64,000 bases of DNA from Allomyces macrogynus ATCC 38327. Its lineage: Eukaryota; Blastocladiomycota; Blastocladiomycetes; Blastocladiales; Blastocladiaceae. Both the position numbers and the translations under genes were made by a program. Below the pieces are notes generated by a model that was given only the letters and a program-made list of their open reading frames with translations, was not told the origin of the DNA and did not search any database. Of the stretch, positions 35,329-45,673 are shown piece by piece. Positions within the stretch are counted from its first letter, which is position 1. Each line of letters opens with the position of its first letter. The DNA lies in assembly GCA_000151295.1 (NCBI GenBank), contig GG745350.1, positions 110,088 through 174,087 of the forward strand, in the 5' to 3' direction.

Positions 35329-36791
35329 TTACATGGGCGGCGGTTGCTGCCCGCCACCGTTCGCGTTGCCATTGCCGTTGCCGCTGCCGTGCAAGTCGAG
35401 CTTACTGAACGCGAGACTCGCGCCTTGGATGTTGATCATGTGCGGCATCTGCTTACCGGCATTGTTGTGAATCGGGACCGTGGTCGGTGCCGCCGTGCCC
35501 GTCCCCGACGACGATGCGCCACCGGCGCTCATGTACCCGGCCGACGACGAGCTCGGTGACGAGTACGAACTGCTGCGCGAACCTGGGTCAAGCACGCGAT
35601 CGTCAGCTCCAGTTCATCCCTCTGACGTGCGGACAGCAGCACACGCACCGGCCGAAACACGGTGCGCGGACGGACTCGCAATAAGGGCCGCCGGGTCAGG
35701 CGCGTCGCCGACGCGCGTGCGTTTGCGCGCCGGGGTCTCGGAAATCGACGACGTGCGCGACCGCTTGCCAAGAAGGAGCGGCGGCGGGGACGAGGCCGAG
35801 TAGTGGTGGTAGGCCGGGAGTAAGGCGCGTGGCGAGCGCGGGTTGGCGGCGAGCGGGAGCGTGTTGACAGAAATGGGCGGGAATTGCACGACGGTTGGGG
35901 ACGGCGTGTTGGAGCTTGCGGGGGTCGAGGGCGAGTAGTGCTAGATGTGCGAAACGTGGGTGAGTCGCGTCGCGGTGGAGGGGTAGAAATGAGACATGAG
36001 TGCCGTACCATGCCGCGCGACGGGTTCAGGTGCGACCCCGGCAACGGTGCCGCGCGCTGCTTGACGAGCACCAGCTGGTCCGGGTGATCCATCATGACCG
36101 CGTCCCCCTCGGCGTCCTGCCAGTCGGTCAGCTCGAGCGTGATCAGGTCCTGCACGACGGCTTCCCCGGCGCGTTCGCGGTCGCCAATCCGCGCTTCTTC
36201 GAGCAGGAGTCGCGACAGCCGCTTGATCGGGTTGCGCACGTGGGTCACGGCCGGGTCCTTGAGCGAGAGCGATTCGTTGTCGCCTGCGTCCGGGTCCGTG
36301 TGATCGGCCTCGTCGTCCTCGTCGTCGGCATCGTCTGGGTCGTGTACGAGGTCGACAGAACGGGCGAGCGGCGAGAGTGGGGCAGCAGAGTCGGCGGGCG
36401 GCGCGTGGTGGTGGTCGGGGTGTAAACTCAGGCGACGGCGCGCGGGTGTGCGTGCGGGGACTGCGGTGGCAACCGTGGCTGGAGCAGGTGGGTGGGACGG
36501 ACGGACAGGGGTCTGGTACGGAGCGGTGGATGTAGCAACGAGCGGGACCGAAGCACGACGTGGCCCGGCCGTGGCGGTGTGCGCCGCGGGGCCGGCCGCA
36601 GAATCGACGGGCGCGCCACCGTCGCGCGGGGCGGCACGGTCGGCATGGTGGTCCAGGTGGTGATGCGAGGTGTGGTGCGAGTGGTGTTGGTGGCGATGAT
36701 GAGGGCGGTGGTGGTGGTCCAGGTCAGCGGGAACGGGAATCGACGGCCGCGGCGGCGCGGCGCTGGCGGCGGGTGCGGGCGGGGGGTGCAT
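35329..36791 (-). CDS. Hypothetical His/Pro-rich, probably nuclear protein
   Basis: Exons 36791..36009, 35940..35649 and 35582..35329 give 442 residues in one continuous frame; donors GTACGG and GTGCGT, acceptors TAG and CAG. The N-terminal third is Pro/Ala-rich with a dense His tract (about 15 His in 26 residues near residues 25-50). An acidic stretch follows (DPDDADDEDDEADHTDPDAG), then a short folded-looking segment (IKRLSRLLLEEARIGDRERA, VVQDLITLELTDWQDAEG). A basic cluster PARKRTRVG may be a nuclear signal. The tail is Ser-, Gly/Asn-rich. It is divergent from the membrane-protein gene at 37719. No family recognised; a regulator is a guess. Confidence 0.6.
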
Positions 36792-37718
36792 GATGCCTTT
36801 CGCGGGCGGGCGGCGTTGCGTGTGCAGCAGGCCGTGGCGGACTTCGGACGAGCGTCGGCCGCCCGGACTGCCAGCCGCTCCACCGACGTCCGGACCAAAG
36901 GGCAGCCGACGCACCTGGCTGAGCCCACAACGTGACGGTCCTGCCACGTCTGTCGCCATTGGTCCGCGGCTCATCCCCGATCCCGCATGCCATCGACGCG
37001 CCTTGGCACCTCGGAAACTGCCTGCGCATGTGGCGCCGGGTCCTGCTGGCGAACAACCAACCCTGTTGTCCAACTTCATCCAACTTCGTCTCGAGCGTAC
37101 TCAGCCAACCGCTTCGCCACGCGCACCGTTTTACATTCCGCCGCGGCGCGTGCTTGGGAGAGCCTCATCGCAGCGCAATACTTTTCGCACGCCCACCGTC
37201 GCCAAAGGACGACCCGCCTCTCCTTTGTTGCGCGCCACCTCGGATGTCACCCCGAACCACCTCGAGAACCGCGCGTACGCCCAGTGCATGCACAAGCGCT
37301 CCCCGATGCCGGCCCAGCCAACACGCATCCGGGACAACATCCGTGCCGGCTCCGGCTTGACTGTCCACCTGATGGTTTGTGCGCGTGTTTCGTTTGGTCA
37401 CGGTGGTGGTGCGTACCGTTGCGTGCTTGCTTGCTTGTCGTTGCAGGCCAGCGTTCCTCGTCGCTCACGGCTTGTTCTCCCTTGCAACTCGCTCATGCCT
37501 CAAGCTGAACGGTGGACATCGTCGCGCGTCCACCCTCGACGACGACGACCGGTCCATCAAATCGACTCGCAGCAGCAGCTCGCCCCCAACGCCCTCCGTT
37601 CTCTTGTCTCGACTGCAACCACGCTCAAACATATCGCCGCGTCCTCTCACCACGACGCCGACATCTACACCGTTTCCCAACTTGACACGCGGGGCCCGAC
37701 TCTGTCACCGTCACCATC
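36792..37718. other. Divergent promoter region
   Basis: About 0.9 kb between two divergent starts. The long plus-strand frame across it (36790..37824) is Arg/Ser-rich shadow sequence with no motif. Confidence 0.5.
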
Positions 37719-39011
37719 ATGGCCGACGCATCCGAGGTTCGCGCCATACCAGCTAAACTCCCTTGCACGCGCCGGTTCGATGTCTGTGTCTGATCACATC
37801 CCCTGTCACCATGTGCGCCGATAGCCCGTCTTTAAATTTTCGGCCATCTCGTTTGGCCTCGGCATTTGCGTTGCCATTGACGTGAGCACCTTGACCACGG
37901 CCGTGACGCTCTACCGCCGCGCCGGCAGGTCGATTTACTATATCTTGCTCGGCATCATTGCCGTCGCGCACATTCTCGACTTGGCCATTGGGTTCGCAGG
38001 CGACGCACACACGAAGGATTCGGCTTTGCTCCAGGCGCTTGCGCTCCTGTTCGCGTGGGTCGGCGGGTGCGGGTTTGTGGGGCTCAACATGGCGCGGTAC
38101 GGTTGTTTGACAACGTGGGCGGTGCGCGACGACTGGCCGAAACTGACTATCATCACCCCATGACCAGTTTCCACTCGGTCGGGATGATCCAAATGCCGAC
38201 GCTCACCAAGGCGCTGCTCGTGTTGACGGGCATCAGCATCTTGTTGTGCACGGCCAACAACGCCATGTTCGCCTACACGTTTATCACGTACGGCGCCAAC
38301 GGCGAAGAACAGTTGCCGCTCGTCGACGTGCTCTTTTCCGGTGCGTCCACCACCGTCGCCGCTCCAAACAACCCTTATCTCTTCGAATACGTTTTCACGC
38401 AACTTGTCCACCCGGTAGCTTGGTCGGTTTACGACTCGCTCGTGAACCTTGGCATTTCGCTCGGGTTCATTGCCGTGTTGCGATCTATCGGCGGCAAGTC
38501 GGGCCACGAGCTGCGCAAAAACTTTCACGAATTGCTCGGCAACGTGCGGTGGGTGCTTGGTCTCGAATGCGCGCTCATGATTGCGGCCAATGTGATTGTA
38601 CAAGCGGCCGACTTTGACCCGCAATGGGGTACGTCTCTCTCCTTCTCACCTCCACCAATTTTCACTTCCTGACCGCGACGCACTCCCTCGACAGTCACCG
38701 TCTACATTGCCGAGTCAATCCGCATGCGGTTCTTCTGTTACTTTTTGCTTACGTTATCCAGGATGCTCAAAAAGAAAGTCAAGGCATCGTATGCGCAACC
38801 GATCGCGTCGCACATGCACCTCGGCGGCGGCGGCGGGCCGTCGCACTTGCACGACGTGCCATTATCCGTGATCCATATTCACGGCGGCGCAGGGGAAAAG
38901 CAGCAGCCAAGTGGATTGCGCGGGACGACGGCGGTACCCGCAACGGGCACGACCAATTCGTCGTCAATGGGGGAGCTGCACACGTCGTCGGACCACGTGG
39001 GCGTGTTTTGA
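37719..39011 (+). CDS. Seven-helix membrane protein with His-rich tail
   Basis: Exons 37719..37736, 37825..38096, 38168..38340, 38419..38628 and 38695..39011 encode 329 residues. Helices: AISFGLGICVAIDV, YYILLGIIAVAHILDLAIGF, ALALLFAWVGGCGFVGLNM, KALLVLTGISILLCTANNAM, VYDSLVNLGISLGFIAVL, LGLECALMIAANVIVQA and RMRFFCYFLLTL. A cytosolic tail with KKKVK and a His/Gly stretch (SHMHLGGGGGPSHLHDV) follows. The third intron is 78 nt, so reading through it would also stay open, but its GTGCGT and TAG ends and the helix spacing favour splicing. The topology suits a GPCR-like or other heptahelical protein; no signature of a known class was found. The first exon is six codons. Confidence 0.7.
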
Positions 39012-39156
39012 ATCGGGGGTGGAGAAGGAGTGTCCATAGAAGAAACCACGATACTTTGTTTTTTTGAACCGTTTGCGGGTACCGGTATCGCGCGCGGCTG
39101 ACAGTTCCAGACCCACCCCACAACCAAACTCGAACCAAAACTGTCGTCGGCATTCA

Positions 39157-39986
39157 TCAAAACAAGACCTCCCCGGCCCCACACGTCATACACTGCGCGA
39201 CAAATCCCTCCTCCGGGTGGTACCCACGAACCAACGTGCCCGGACATGCCATCCCGTGCGCCATCTCCGCCTGATCCAACACATTGCGCGCCGTTTCGTA
39301 CGAGATCCCAGCGGACACGCGCGCATGACACGCGCAGCACATGAGGTCGCTGCCCACCTGTATCATAGCGCGCGCATCGCACAAGAGGCACGGGAGCGAT
39401 TCGCTCGACGCAGCAGCGGGGGAGGACGACGGGATTCCCAAACTGCTACTTCCGTCGTCAACGTCGAACTCCTTGCCGGTATCGAGTTCCGCACGGAACT
39501 CGGCCTCGAGGTCGGCCAAGTCGTCCGGGGACAAGAACGCGTGCTCGTCGGCAGCAAACGCGTGCCAGTACGCATCCACGACCGAGCGCAGTTCCTACAT
39601 CGCAGCGAACGGCGTGCATCAGCTCCCTGCCCCATTTCGCGCACGATCGTGCAGCCAGACAAGACTATTCTCACCGCTTGCTGTGCCAACGCCGTCCCTG
39701 TCGCCACTTCGCGCGCGCGGTCTTGTAATGCTACACGAGCCGCACGCGCCTGGTCTCGCACGCGTTGGCGTGTCCGGTCGCGGTGCGCAGTGGTGGAGAG
39801 GGAGCCGGCGCCGCGCGCGAGGTGCCGCGCGTGGAATCGGGATGCGGGGGCTGGGGTTGGCGACGAGGACGTGGGTGGGCTCGAGTCGATGGACTTGGGC
39901 AGTATTGCAGCTGTTGGCATTGCGCTTGCTGGCGGCGGCACGGGGGAAGCAGGCGGGTGGAATGGCACGTTCGGCGATGTGGACAT
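39157..39986 (-). CDS. RPAIN: RPA-interacting protein-like zinc-finger protein
   Basis: Exons 39986..39675 and 39594..39157 give 249 residues. RPAIN (RIP-alpha) carries replication protein A into the nucleus. The C-terminal zinc-binding domain shows the family order: CLLCDARAMIQVG, MCCACHARVSAGISYE, a helix ending EMAHGM, CPGTLVRGYHPEEGF, CMTCGAGEVLF. A basic helical stretch (HRDRTRQRVRDQARAARVAL) and an acidic middle (LADLEAEFRAELDTG) precede it. The intron has a more classical donor (GTGAGA). The start is chosen at MSTSPNVPF; an in-frame Met lies further upstream at 40160. It converges on the seven-helix gene, 145 bp apart. Confidence 0.8.
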
Positions 39987-41674
39987 GATGAGTGGAAAAG
40001 GTTGCAGCAAGTCGCGGTGCAGAAGTATCAGCGGGAGTTGGTGGTTTGCAATCAGCTGCAGTTGCGAGGGCAGCAGCACACTCATGATTGTCTCGACGCA
40101 GGGCAAGCAAGCACTCAAGAATGTGATGTGGACACAGCTTGCTGTCAAGTCATGACGCAAGGTCGCAGTTGCTGGCTCCTGCTGGCGTCAACCTCGCCAA
40201 CGCGCTGAGCGCCATGAAGCCGAAGAGGCACGCACAATTACGCGAGATAGAATGCTGTGCCCGCACTCCCGAGCCTCCACCCAACCAATCGGGCGAGCTC
40301 AACGATTCCACGCTGCAAAGAATTCATGATGCGAGCACAGCAATGCACACGCACGTTTCTTATCTTTGTCCATCTGAGCAAGGAGCTGAATGATCTGGAC
40401 GCATGCCCCTGAATATGAATGGTTGGCGGGGTGACGCTTCCCAGGCTGTTACAGTAGCCACGTCTTTGTGGTTGACACTGACAGATCCAGAGACCTCCTA
40501 TGTTCAAAGATACAGTTGTGACACTTGTTGCACCCTGGCACGGCTCCCATGGCCATCAAGCTGATTTCTTGCGCTTGAGCGCCGAAGTTGTCATGGGTGA
40601 CTGCTGCGTTTGTGATCGCCGTCTGGTCGATCCTTTGTGAGCCTTACCAGCCGCCAAAAATCCATCCCAGTTGTGCCATGCTCAATGGAAAAATGCAGCA
40701 CAGCTTGAAAAGTCCAAGTCAATTTTGGAGCAAAACATCAAAAACAGATTTCGATTTGTCAGTTTCGTCCCACCATATCCTTCCTGAGATCCCTCTGCTG
40801 ATGCTGACATGGAAGAAAATGCAGGATGCTTAGGGACTGAATGTGTCGCGAAGAAGGCGAGGGTGAGAAGGAGCTGTGCACGCAACAAGTCGACCCATTT
40901 GGCGTGGGTTGGTACCACTCTTCATCGCAGTTACTCCCTAGATTGTGATTGGATCCTCTCAACTGACATTGCGTGCACGCTTCTCCACTTTATGTTCAGG
41001 TGTCAGTCTCTACTTCACGCTCACCAAGGAGCTGCTGAAATTATTGGAGCTGATTGTCGTGCCTCAGTCACAGGAAGTCATGTCCAATCTCACCAACCAG
41101 CAGAGTCGCAGCACAGTTCAGTTTGGGTTGCTTCTGAAACGACCATGACGCCTGCGCTCATCAGCATTTTTGCACGCTTGACTAAGATCGACCCAATGAA
41201 ACGGTCAGTGAGGCTGCCAATCATCGTTTGGCTTCCTTGTTGTGATTGCAAGCATGCTGCACACTTGACTGACTTGCTGTTGTCTGGTGTCCTTTTTCCG
41301 CTCAATAAATCTTGCTGCCCCGGAAAATTAGCCAGCCGATCTCCACCGCAAGCATGATATTTGCTCATTTAACAATTTTATCTTTGACAAAATTTCCTCG
41401 GACGAATATGTTGGTCTCTGTCGTTTTGCAGAAAGATCACAGATTCGTTGTCGTCGCAACTTTAAAGGAGGTCTAGATGATGATATGGTTGCGTTTGGCA
41501 GCTTCGCCACATCCCCCTCTCAGACTTGCAACTCGATGCGCCAACCTTCCAAGCCAGTCTCCCTCCACCCTCCGTCTCTTCGTCCTTCCCAGTAACCCCT
41601 CCACAACCAGGACCAGGACCAACTATCCCAACCCCCAACCGCTCCTTGGACCAACCATTCGCTCAATCAAAACC
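39987..41674. other. Gene-free, partly CpG-poor block
   Basis: From about 40200 to 41450 the sequence is richer in A/T and TG/CA, with fewer CG than neighbouring genes, and all frames are short. A minus-strand fragment near 41100-41368 (TDRFIGSILVKRAKMLM) may be a relic protein but is not identifiable. The last 200 bp should hold the promoter of the reductase gene. Confidence 0.4.
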
Positions 41675-42971
41675 ATGCTCGACCTCAAGAACAAGGTCAG
41701 CTCGCTTGTCCACCCAACCGCTCCCCGCCATGACCACCAACACTGACCCGAATTCAACCGACACGACACGCAGCACGTTTTCATCACGGGCGGGTCCGCC
41801 GGTCTCGGGCTCGCGATCGCCAAGGTGGCCGTTGCGCGCGGCGCACACGTGTGCCTCATCGCGCGGCGGCAAGGTCCGCTCGATGCGGCCGTCGCCGACT
41901 TGAAAGTGCGCACAATCCGGTTCCCCCACCACCACCCCCCCTCACCAACTCATTCCCCCGCCGAATTTTTTAGGCCGCTGCGCCCAACGCCGCGCAGCAA
42001 ATCATTGCCGAGCCCGCCGACTGTGCCGTGACGAGCGACATGGAGCGCGCGTTCGCGAACGCCGTCACGCGCATCGGGCTCCCGCCGTTCCTCATCGTCG
42101 CCAATGCCGGCACGGCCGTGCCCAAGGGGTTCCTCGACTTGACACCGCAGGACTTCCAGTGGCAGATGAACGTCAACTACATGTCGGCCGTGAACGCGTC
42201 GCACGTCGGGTTGCGCGCGATTCTCGAGGGCGCGCGCCGTGCTGGGACGACGGCCGAGGGCCGGATTGCGCTCGTGAGCAGTGTCGTTGGGCTGATTGGG
42301 GTACATGCCTCCCTGCTCGTATGCTGCCAGTTTGATTCCTCCCGCTCCTGACTCTGACGATTCGCGTCGTACCGCACGCGCCTAGTTTTCCGGGTATTCG
42401 GCCTACGGTCCGACCAAAGCGGCCATCATCTCGCTCGGCCAGTGTCTGCGGCACGAAGTGCTCGGTGGGGCCGCACGCCACGTCAAGATCCACGTGTTTT
42501 TACCCGGCACCATGGACACGCCCGGGTTTGAGCAAGAACAGAAAACCAAGCCGGAACTGACGAAACAGCTCGAAAAGGACGACCCGATCCTGTCGCCCGA
42601 CGAGTGTGCCAAGCACTTCTTCAACGGGGTCGACAAGGGTCATTTCCAAATCACGACCACGTTTACGGGTGAACTGTTGCGATGTGCCGGCCGCATGCAC
42701 GCACCGGCGAATAATTTCTTGGATTATTTCAAGGCGTTGATGGCGTTGGTACGTTGGCTCTTCGGGTGGACTGGCGACAGCATGGGCTTGCGAAACTGAC
42801 CGCGCGGTTTTTGTCGGGTGGTGGGGGTAGATTGGGCTCTTGTTTTGGCGGCGCACGGAACTCGACCCGTTTGCGGAAAAGTACCCAATGATCCCAGACA
42901 AGAGCGCGGCGGTTGCGGTCGCCGTGGACGAGGAACGCGCGCCCTTGGCCGAGGAGAACAAGGACAAGTGA
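41675..42971 (+). CDS. TSC10: 3-ketodihydrosphingosine reductase
   Basis: Exons 41675..41695, 41774..41905, 41974..42300, 42386..42748 and 42831..42971 give 327 residues. The enzyme reduces 3-ketodihydrosphingosine to dihydrosphingosine with NADPH on the cytosolic ER face, the second step of sphingoid base synthesis. SDR marks: TGGSAGLGLAIA (nucleotide loop, residues 12-19), VANAGTAVPKGFLDL, Ser near 153 (ALVSSVVGL) and YGPTK with Tyr167 and Lys171. LPGTMDTPGFEQEQKTKPEL is diagnostic of the KDSR branch. A C-terminal hydrophobic segment (LMALIGLLFWRRTELD) would anchor it in the membrane. All introns are phase 0. Neighbour RPD3 converges, 200 bp away. Confidence 0.92.
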
Positions 42972-43171
42972 AGAAAATACCTTGATCATCATGAGTGCAG
43001 ACCTCTTCTCCCGTTTTCTTGGGTCAGTGGATTTGTGCACGACCAGATCCTGGCAGGTGCTCACCGACGCCCGTTTGACCCCCAGCGTCCCGACATTGCA
43101 AACCAGCGAGCAAACGCCAAAACTTGATTCCAATAACCCTTCACCCTACCCTACCTTCCCAACACTCCACC

Positions 43172-45163
43172 TCACGGCGCGTCCCCCACCGCCGCCGCCG
43201 CCGGTTCCCTTGCTCCTTCGTCCACGTCCATCCGCTCCTCGTCGTCGGCGCCGTCCTTGAAACTCGTATCGTACACGCGCCCCGCGACCCCCGCGTGATT
43301 CACTGCATCGTCGGCCATTTCCTGATCATGCACGCGCATTTCATCACGCACAGCCTGCGGGACACGCACGTCCGGGTCGGCGCTATCCCCGGCGGCCCGC
43401 GCAGGGTCTTCGCGGTCGGCGTCGTAGGGCACGGGTTGCATTTGCACGGACGGCGCGTGTTGCAGGTGCCGCAGGTTCTCATAGATGCGGGCTCTACGGA
43501 GGGGTGGAGCGGTCAGCATGATTGAGAAGAGACTCGAGGAGGAGAAGCGGTGCGGACGTACTTGACATTGTTCAGGTACTGCGGCGTGTTAAAGTTATCC
43601 ATGTTGCTTGCGGGCACGTCGAGCGTGTACTCGGGGCCAAAGTACTCGTAGTAGTCGCAATACGGCAAGTCTACCCAAGGAACCGTCAGCATCCCATCCC
43701 CACAGTTTTGCGCTTGCTCCCAACCCCACGACACCACGTACTCTTATCCAACTGCACCCCCAACGCGACCGCCGTCTCATGCGTCCACGTCCGACACACG
43801 TTGCGGATCGTGTACCCGCCGCCGCCCAACAACATGACTGGCAATCCGATTTTCTTGACAAACGCCACACACTGGCCGTGCCCTTGCATACTCAGATTGA
43901 ACCGGCCCAGCCGGTCGCCCGCGAGCGAGTCGGCACCGCACTGCAAGACAATCACTTCAGGCCGGTACCAGTCGACGACCGACTGAATGACGGGCTCAAA
44001 CACCGACTGGTAGGTCGTGTCGTCGATCCCGTCGCGCAGCGGGAAGTTGAGCGCGTAGTATTTGCCGGCCGACGCGCCAATGTCCTAGACAGATCGCGCA
44101 CAACGGAGCCGTCAGCACCACCAAAACGCACCAAACTGGGCGGGGAGAAACGCGGGACCGTACGCGCAAGTCGCCCGTGCCCGGGAAAAACTCGCCAAAC
44201 TTGTGAAACGAGACGGTCATGACGCGATCGGTCGTATAAAACGCTTCTTCGACGCCGTCGCCATGGTGCACATCAATGTCGATGTACAGTACGCGCTTGT
44301 GGTACCGCAGCAATTCGAGAATGCCGAGCACAATGTCGTTCACGTAGCAAAAACCCGACGCCTCGGATTTCTTGGCGTGGTGCAGCCCGCCCGCCCAGTT
44401 GACGGCAATATCGCACCGGCCAAGGTTCAGGCGCGCGGCGCCCTCTATGGAAGGGGTTCGGTTGGTCGCGGAGGGTCGGGGAGGGTGGGGGGATGGGGGG
44501 TAGGAGGAGCGTACCGAGCGACCCGCCCGTTGACAGCGAGCAGTAGTCGAAAAGGCCGTCGAAGACGGGACAGTCGTCGCCGACGTTGACTGAAAAAAAG
44601 AAAAATTTGGCGACGTCCGGTCAGTCTGGCCACACCGCGCACCGTGCACCACAAGCGAACGTACACTTGGCCGCCTGCTTGGCATATGTCTTCATGTTAT
44701 CCGGCGTGACGCGGTAGAGGAAATCAATGTACTCGTCGGCATGGAACCGCTTGATTTCCTCTTTTGTCGCGGGTTTCGGGCGCTACGGGCCGCACGAGTC
44801 TTTCACGTCAGTTGACGGACGCCTCCAGCAGCAGCAGCAACGCAGGCGCGTGGCGCGCTTAGCGTACGTAGATCTGCATGTTCTTGTAGAGCCCATAGTT
44901 CATAATGAGCGAGTGCGTCATGCGAATCCGGTGCGGCTTCATCGGGTGGCCCGGCGCATAGTGGTAGTTGCCGACGTCGGCTAGATTTCCGGGTAAGTGG
45001 GAGTGCGCGGCGGGGTCAGGTATGGCGGGGAAGTGGCATGGAGCTTGCACGGGACGGGCTTGCAGCGTAACGGCCAGCCGCCATCGGTCGAGCTGGTCGA
45101 GTTGGTCCAATTGGGTGGTCGGTGCATACGGTCGTAGAAATATGAAACGACGGGTTTCGACAT
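43172..45163 (-). CDS. RPD3: Class I histone deacetylase (Rpd3/HDAC1 type)
   Basis: Exons 45163..45130, 44980..44868, 44782..44665, 44589..44515, 44444..44164, 44084..43742, 43670..43562 and 43493..43172 encode 464 residues. Rpd3 removes acetyl groups from histone tails in Sin3-type corepressors, using a Zn-dependent charge relay. It matches class I throughout: [132 protein letters not shown] and [15 protein letters not shown]. The His pair, Zn-ligand Asp/His and [10 protein letters not shown] motif are intact. An acidic tail of about 70 residues ([13 protein letters not shown]) is typical. No defects seen. Confidence 0.97.
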
Positions 45164-45673
45164 GGTGACTGCAGTCAGTGGTCGCGGGGACGAGCGCGAA
45201 CCGGGTGCAAGGCGGGTGGGTCGATGTCGGTCGGTGGTCGAAGTGGTCGCGACTGTGGTCGCCGTTCGCGGTGGTCGAGCACGTGCAACGGCGGTCGGCG
45301 ACTTGCACCGCTCGGGATTCGAACTTGGTGCCTGCGATGGAGGCGCAACGCTGAGCGGGACTTGGTCAGGAAATCAGTGAAAAGCGAAAGAAAGATCAGC
45401 CAACGGCAATCTGTTTGTCTTGTCCAAAAGCACACACAGACCAAACCAAACCAAACCAAAATGCACCAAAACAAATCGACCCAATCAAGGCTCGTCGGAC
45501 GGGCAGAACAGGCCGTGCGCCATCCCACAAAATAAAAAGAACACGAATAAAAAGGTGCCGGACCCGTCTCGTAGTCCGGCCGCCGTTCCCGTCCACGAAT
45601 TCGCCCTTGGTAACAGAACACGCGAGCACGACCCGGTCAGTCGGTCGGTCAGTCGCGGCGCGCCGACCACCAC
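45164..45673. other. RPD3 promoter and 3' flank of the next gene
   Basis: No gene is supported. A GTTCGAATC element on the minus strand near 45310-45325 looks like a tRNA T-loop, but the flanks do not fold into a cloverleaf. Confidence 0.5.

Noticed and set aside
36790..37824. Plus-strand frame of 344 codons before the seven-helix gene
   Set aside because: Composition is shadow-like and it overlaps the antisense start of the His-rich gene; the downstream exons fit a different start at 37719.
45300..45330. GTTCGAATC on the minus strand, resembling a tRNA T-loop
   Set aside because: The flanking bases do not form a T-stem, and no anticodon arm or acceptor stem can be drawn.
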